The position numbers and the translations under genes were made by a program. Below are positions 28,574 to 30,371 of a stretch of DNA of 30,371 nt, piece by piece. The notes under the pieces are model-generated. The model was not told where the DNA came from. It saw only the letters and a list, made by a program, of their open reading frames with translations, and did no database searches. Origin of the DNA: a virus; the IMG/VR virus record IMGVR_UViG_3300020027_000028, positions 1 to 30,371 of that record. The stretch is one strand, 5' to 3'. Position 1 is the first letter of the stretch. Every line of letters starts with the position of its first letter.

Positions 28574-28974
28574 GCTGCAGAGCAGCAGTATTCACGCTCC
28601 TATCAACCGATGCCACCCTTAATGGCCTGGGGATTACCGCCGCGCGGATCTGGGCTACCCATGCGATGGAGGTGTCGCCGCGCAATGGATATTTCCTCAT
28701 CTTGAAATGGGAAGAGAAGGTTGATGAGATTGCTGGCCATGGTCCAGAGGTATTGACAATTTGGTGTCACAGAAACAAAGAGGAATGCGTTGACTTCATG
28801 GGCCATGAGATCATCCTCAAACGGGTACGGGAAATATTGGTGGGCAATCATCAAATATCAGGAACAGATGGCATCCTGACATCGGCATATTCTGATGGAA
28901 TGAGTGCTGACTTTGTTGATGATGTCCACAACACATCTGTCAAGAATGCTTCGTTCAGAGTACTATCAAGATAG
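28570..28974 (+). CDS. Tail terminator-like protein
   Basis: 134 residues from GTG 28570 (GTGA overlap; GTG 28555 is in frame). Alpha/beta sequence with IWATHAMEVSPRNGYFLILK and VLTIWCHRNKEECVDFMGHE. Position after the gp10-like gene and before the major tail protein is that of tail terminators, which cap the tail tube. Confidence 0.6.
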   Translation: MSCRAAVFTLLSTDATLNGLGITAARIWATHAMEVSPRNGYFLILKWEEKVDEIAGHGPEVLTIWCHRNKEECVDFMGHEIILKRVREILVGNHQISGTDGILTSAYSDGMSADFVDDVHNTSVKNASFRVLSR

Positions 28975-28998
28975 ACTAATTCTTGAGAGGAGATCGAA

Positions 28999-29334
28999 AT
29001 GGCAGCGAGGCGTAGCACCCCAGCAAACCCTGCGACCACCAGCGGAACTGATGAGGACACCATCTTCATTGAAGAAGCTGAGGTAGATGGGGCTGGCGAT
29101 GACAGCGGAAATGGCGGCAATGCCAAGGGCGACTCTGATGGAGTTGTGTATGTTGGCATTGCCACACGACGAATTCTGACAAAAGCCGACTGGGAAAATA
29201 TCGGCATCAAGAATCAGGAAACGGTGGAATGGAACAGGACAAACAAGTTCACCATTCCAGTCGCCGATTTCAGCAAGAGCGCGCTGAACTACTTGAAGAC
29301 AGACAACGGGTTCACAGTCCCCCACAGCTCTTAG
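28999..29334 (+). CDS. Hypothetical tail-region protein
   Basis: 111 residues from ATG 28999, with a strong GAGAGGAG. Disordered acidic N-terminus, then VVYVGIATRRILTKADWENI and QETVEWNRTNKFTIPVADFS, a pattern that I recall from actinophage tail regions. No enzyme motif. Confidence 0.65.
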   Translation: MAARRSTPANPATTSGTDEDTIFIEEAEVDGAGDDSGNGGNAKGDSDGVVYVGIATRRILTKADWENIGIKNQETVEWNRTNKFTIPVADFSKSALNYLKTDNGFTVPHSS

Positions 29335-29528
29335 TTGAGCTGCGGTGTCCAAACGGGATTCTGTATGGAGTCCTGTATGTGGAGGAAGACATAGTGGAGG
29401 TGAAGTGTAGGTCGGGACTTTGTGGCTCAGTCTCCGGCAGAGTCGTGGTGATACATAGATTCAACACTAGAACCGGAAAGATGGTTGACACTCTCCGGTT
29501 CAAAGAACCAAAGAGAGGGAAGAGATGA
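29229..29528 (+). CDS. Zinc-ribbon-like protein in the tail region
   Basis: 99 residues from ATG 29229 with AGGAAA upstream, overlapping the previous gene by 106 bases. The part after residue 35 is well formed: VELRCPNGILYGVL, VEVKCRSGLCGS, VVVIHRFNTRTGKMVDT. C-P-N-G and K-C-R-x-x-x-C-G with a late H-R-F is a small zinc-ribbon type that occurs in actinophages. No ATG, GTG or TTG lies between 29229 and this domain, so either the long overlap is real or a non-standard start (CTG 29340) is used. Confidence 0.65.
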   Translation: MEQDKQVHHSSRRFQQERAELLEDRQRVHSPPQLLVELRCPNGILYGVLYVEEDIVEVKCRSGLCGSVSGRVVVIHRFNTRTGKMVDTLRFKEPKRGKR

Positions 29529-30118
29529 CTGCTCCAGTCCCTACGGCTTTGCCGTATGGCATGCGAGACATCAAGCTGACTCCCTATGACGACGCTTCCG
29601 GGATTGATCTGGGAGCTGCGTCAGAGGACCTGCCCTATGCACGAACCCTGTCTTTCTCAGAGGCTGAGGACTTTGAGGAACTGAAGGGTGATGACCGAAC
29701 AATCTCGATGCGCGGTAAGGGCGCCACGGTCGAATTCGAGATTGAATCTGGCGGCATCTCGCTGGTCGCCTGGTCGATTATGTCTGGTGGTGAGATCCTG
29801 GAATCCGGAACGACTCCGAACCGTGTGATCACGCTCCGCAAGCGAGGCCAGAACGCTCGACCGTGGTTCCGGGCTGAAGGTCAGGCCATTTCGGATTCTG
29901 GTGGTGACATCCACTGTATTCTGTATCGGTGCAGGGTCACGGACACGCTAGAAGGCGAGATGAATGAGGGCGAATTCTTCTTGACTGCAGCCAAGGGGAA
30001 TGCCCTCCCGTTGCTGGATGACATCGATGATGTTCTGTATGATTTCGTACAGAATGAGACTGCGGTGGCCATCCCGCTCACGCCGGTTGCTAACCCGGTG
30101 ACACCCGAAGACCCGTAA
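29525..30118 (+). CDS. Major tail protein
   Basis: 197 residues from ATG 29525, with AGAGGGAAGAG directly upstream, a strong site. Beta-rich body (GATVEFEIESGGISLVAWSI, then ITLRKRGQNARPWFRAEGQA) and a C-terminal helix-strand end (LLDDIDDVLYDFVQNETAVA). Position before the chaperone-like gene and after the terminator-like gene is classic for the tail tube protein. Confidence 0.8.
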   Translation: MTAPVPTALPYGMRDIKLTPYDDASGIDLGAASEDLPYARTLSFSEAEDFEELKGDDRTISMRGKGATVEFEIESGGISLVAWSIMSGGEILESGTTPNRVITLRKRGQNARPWFRAEGQAISDSGGDIHCILYRCRVTDTLEGEMNEGEFFLTAAKGNALPLLDDIDDVLYDFVQNETAVAIPLTPVANPVTPEDP

Positions 30119-30166
30119 ACAACATCCACTCCACACAAACAAATACAAGGACAAAGGACCACAGTG

Positions 30167-30371
30167 ATGGCAAAGTCCGATAGCAATGGCCTGTACGAAC
30201 TTACTACCTGGGGCGAAAGCGTCCGGGACTTCACCACCCCTAGCGGACAGACCTGTCAGATTCGCGTTGTCTCAATTGAGACGCTTGCCGAGTTGGGAAT
30301 TCTTGACCAACTTGATGTGCTAACCAATTCCGTTTCTGCTGAAATCATCGCCCCCGCGCGGGGCAAGAAAC
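30167..30371 (+). CDS. Tail assembly chaperone-like protein, 3'-truncated
   Basis: ATG 30167 with AAAGGA upstream, after a 48-base A/C-rich unstructured leader. About 68 residues are visible (LYELTTWGESVRDFTTPSGQ, then CQIRVVSIETLAELGILDQL). T-P-S-G-Q then R-V-x-S-x-E-x-L with helical follow-on is the look of actinophage tail assembly chaperones, usually made in two forms by a -1 frameshift. The slippery site would be beyond the window. Confidence 0.7.
   Translation, partial: MAKSDSNGLYELTTWGESVRDFTTPSGQTCQIRVVSIETLAELGILDQLDVLTNSVSAEIIAPARGKK

Overview
This window reads as part of the genome of a tailed double-stranded DNA phage (Caudoviricetes). It is probably siphovirus-like and probably infects an actinobacterium. 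Three observations support this. Every convincing gene is on the + strand, tightly packed, and often joined by ATGA, GTGA or TGATG stop-start overlaps. A full head module and the start of a tail module are present (TerS, TerL, portal, MuF-type protein, scaffold, decoration protein, capsid, head-tail connectors, tail terminator, major tail protein, start of a tail-assembly-chaperone-like gene). Several small proteins resemble families I know from actinobacteria and their phages: a DUF6131-like membrane hairpin, an LtfC-like beta-sandwich, and several Cys/His-rich mini-proteins. Base composition looks close to 50% GC, which is low for a typical actinophage. I see no integrase, tRNA, CRISPR array, insertion sequence or endolysin.

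Layout. 1-5833 is a DNA metabolism block: the 3' end of an OB-fold gene that may be a DNA polymerase III alpha tail, ThyX with an N-terminal extension, three unrecognised genes, a RuvC-like resolvase, and a large primase-polymerase/helicase. 5834-6194 is non-coding and full of repeats built on AAGTACC(CCC) in both orientations; it is the best candidate for a replication origin or operator array. 6195-8803 holds small genes plus the terminase small subunit, and TerL is at 8813-10324.

10432-16391 is an accessory block of nearly 30 very small genes between TerL and portal. It encodes Cys/His-rich mini-proteins, one-helix membrane peptides, coiled-coil proteins, a MazG-like pyrophosphohydrolase, a DUF4406 nucleoside-deoxyribosyltransferase-like protein and a papain-like cysteine protease whose N-terminus appears to be split by a frameshift.

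16418-24745 is the head module: portal, small genes, membrane proteins, a JAMM metallopeptidase, MuF-type protein, scaffold, decoration protein, major capsid and a SAP-domain protein. 24818-27492 holds an LtfC-like protein and four fibre-like genes, three of them with collagen-like Gly-X-Y segments; they lie in the head region rather than after a tape measure. 27494-30371 holds head-tail connection and tail genes and runs off the window.

The genes fit a virulent-type programme: nucleotide supply (ThyX, MazG-like, DUF4406), own replication initiation and recombination (primase-polymerase/helicase, resolvase), then packaging and assembly. The less ordinary signals are the AAGTACC array, strong enrichment of the palindrome CCGCGCGG across the whole window in all codon phases, a stand-alone JAMM peptidase beside MuF, the split papain-like protease, and the dense set of mini-genes between TerL and portal.
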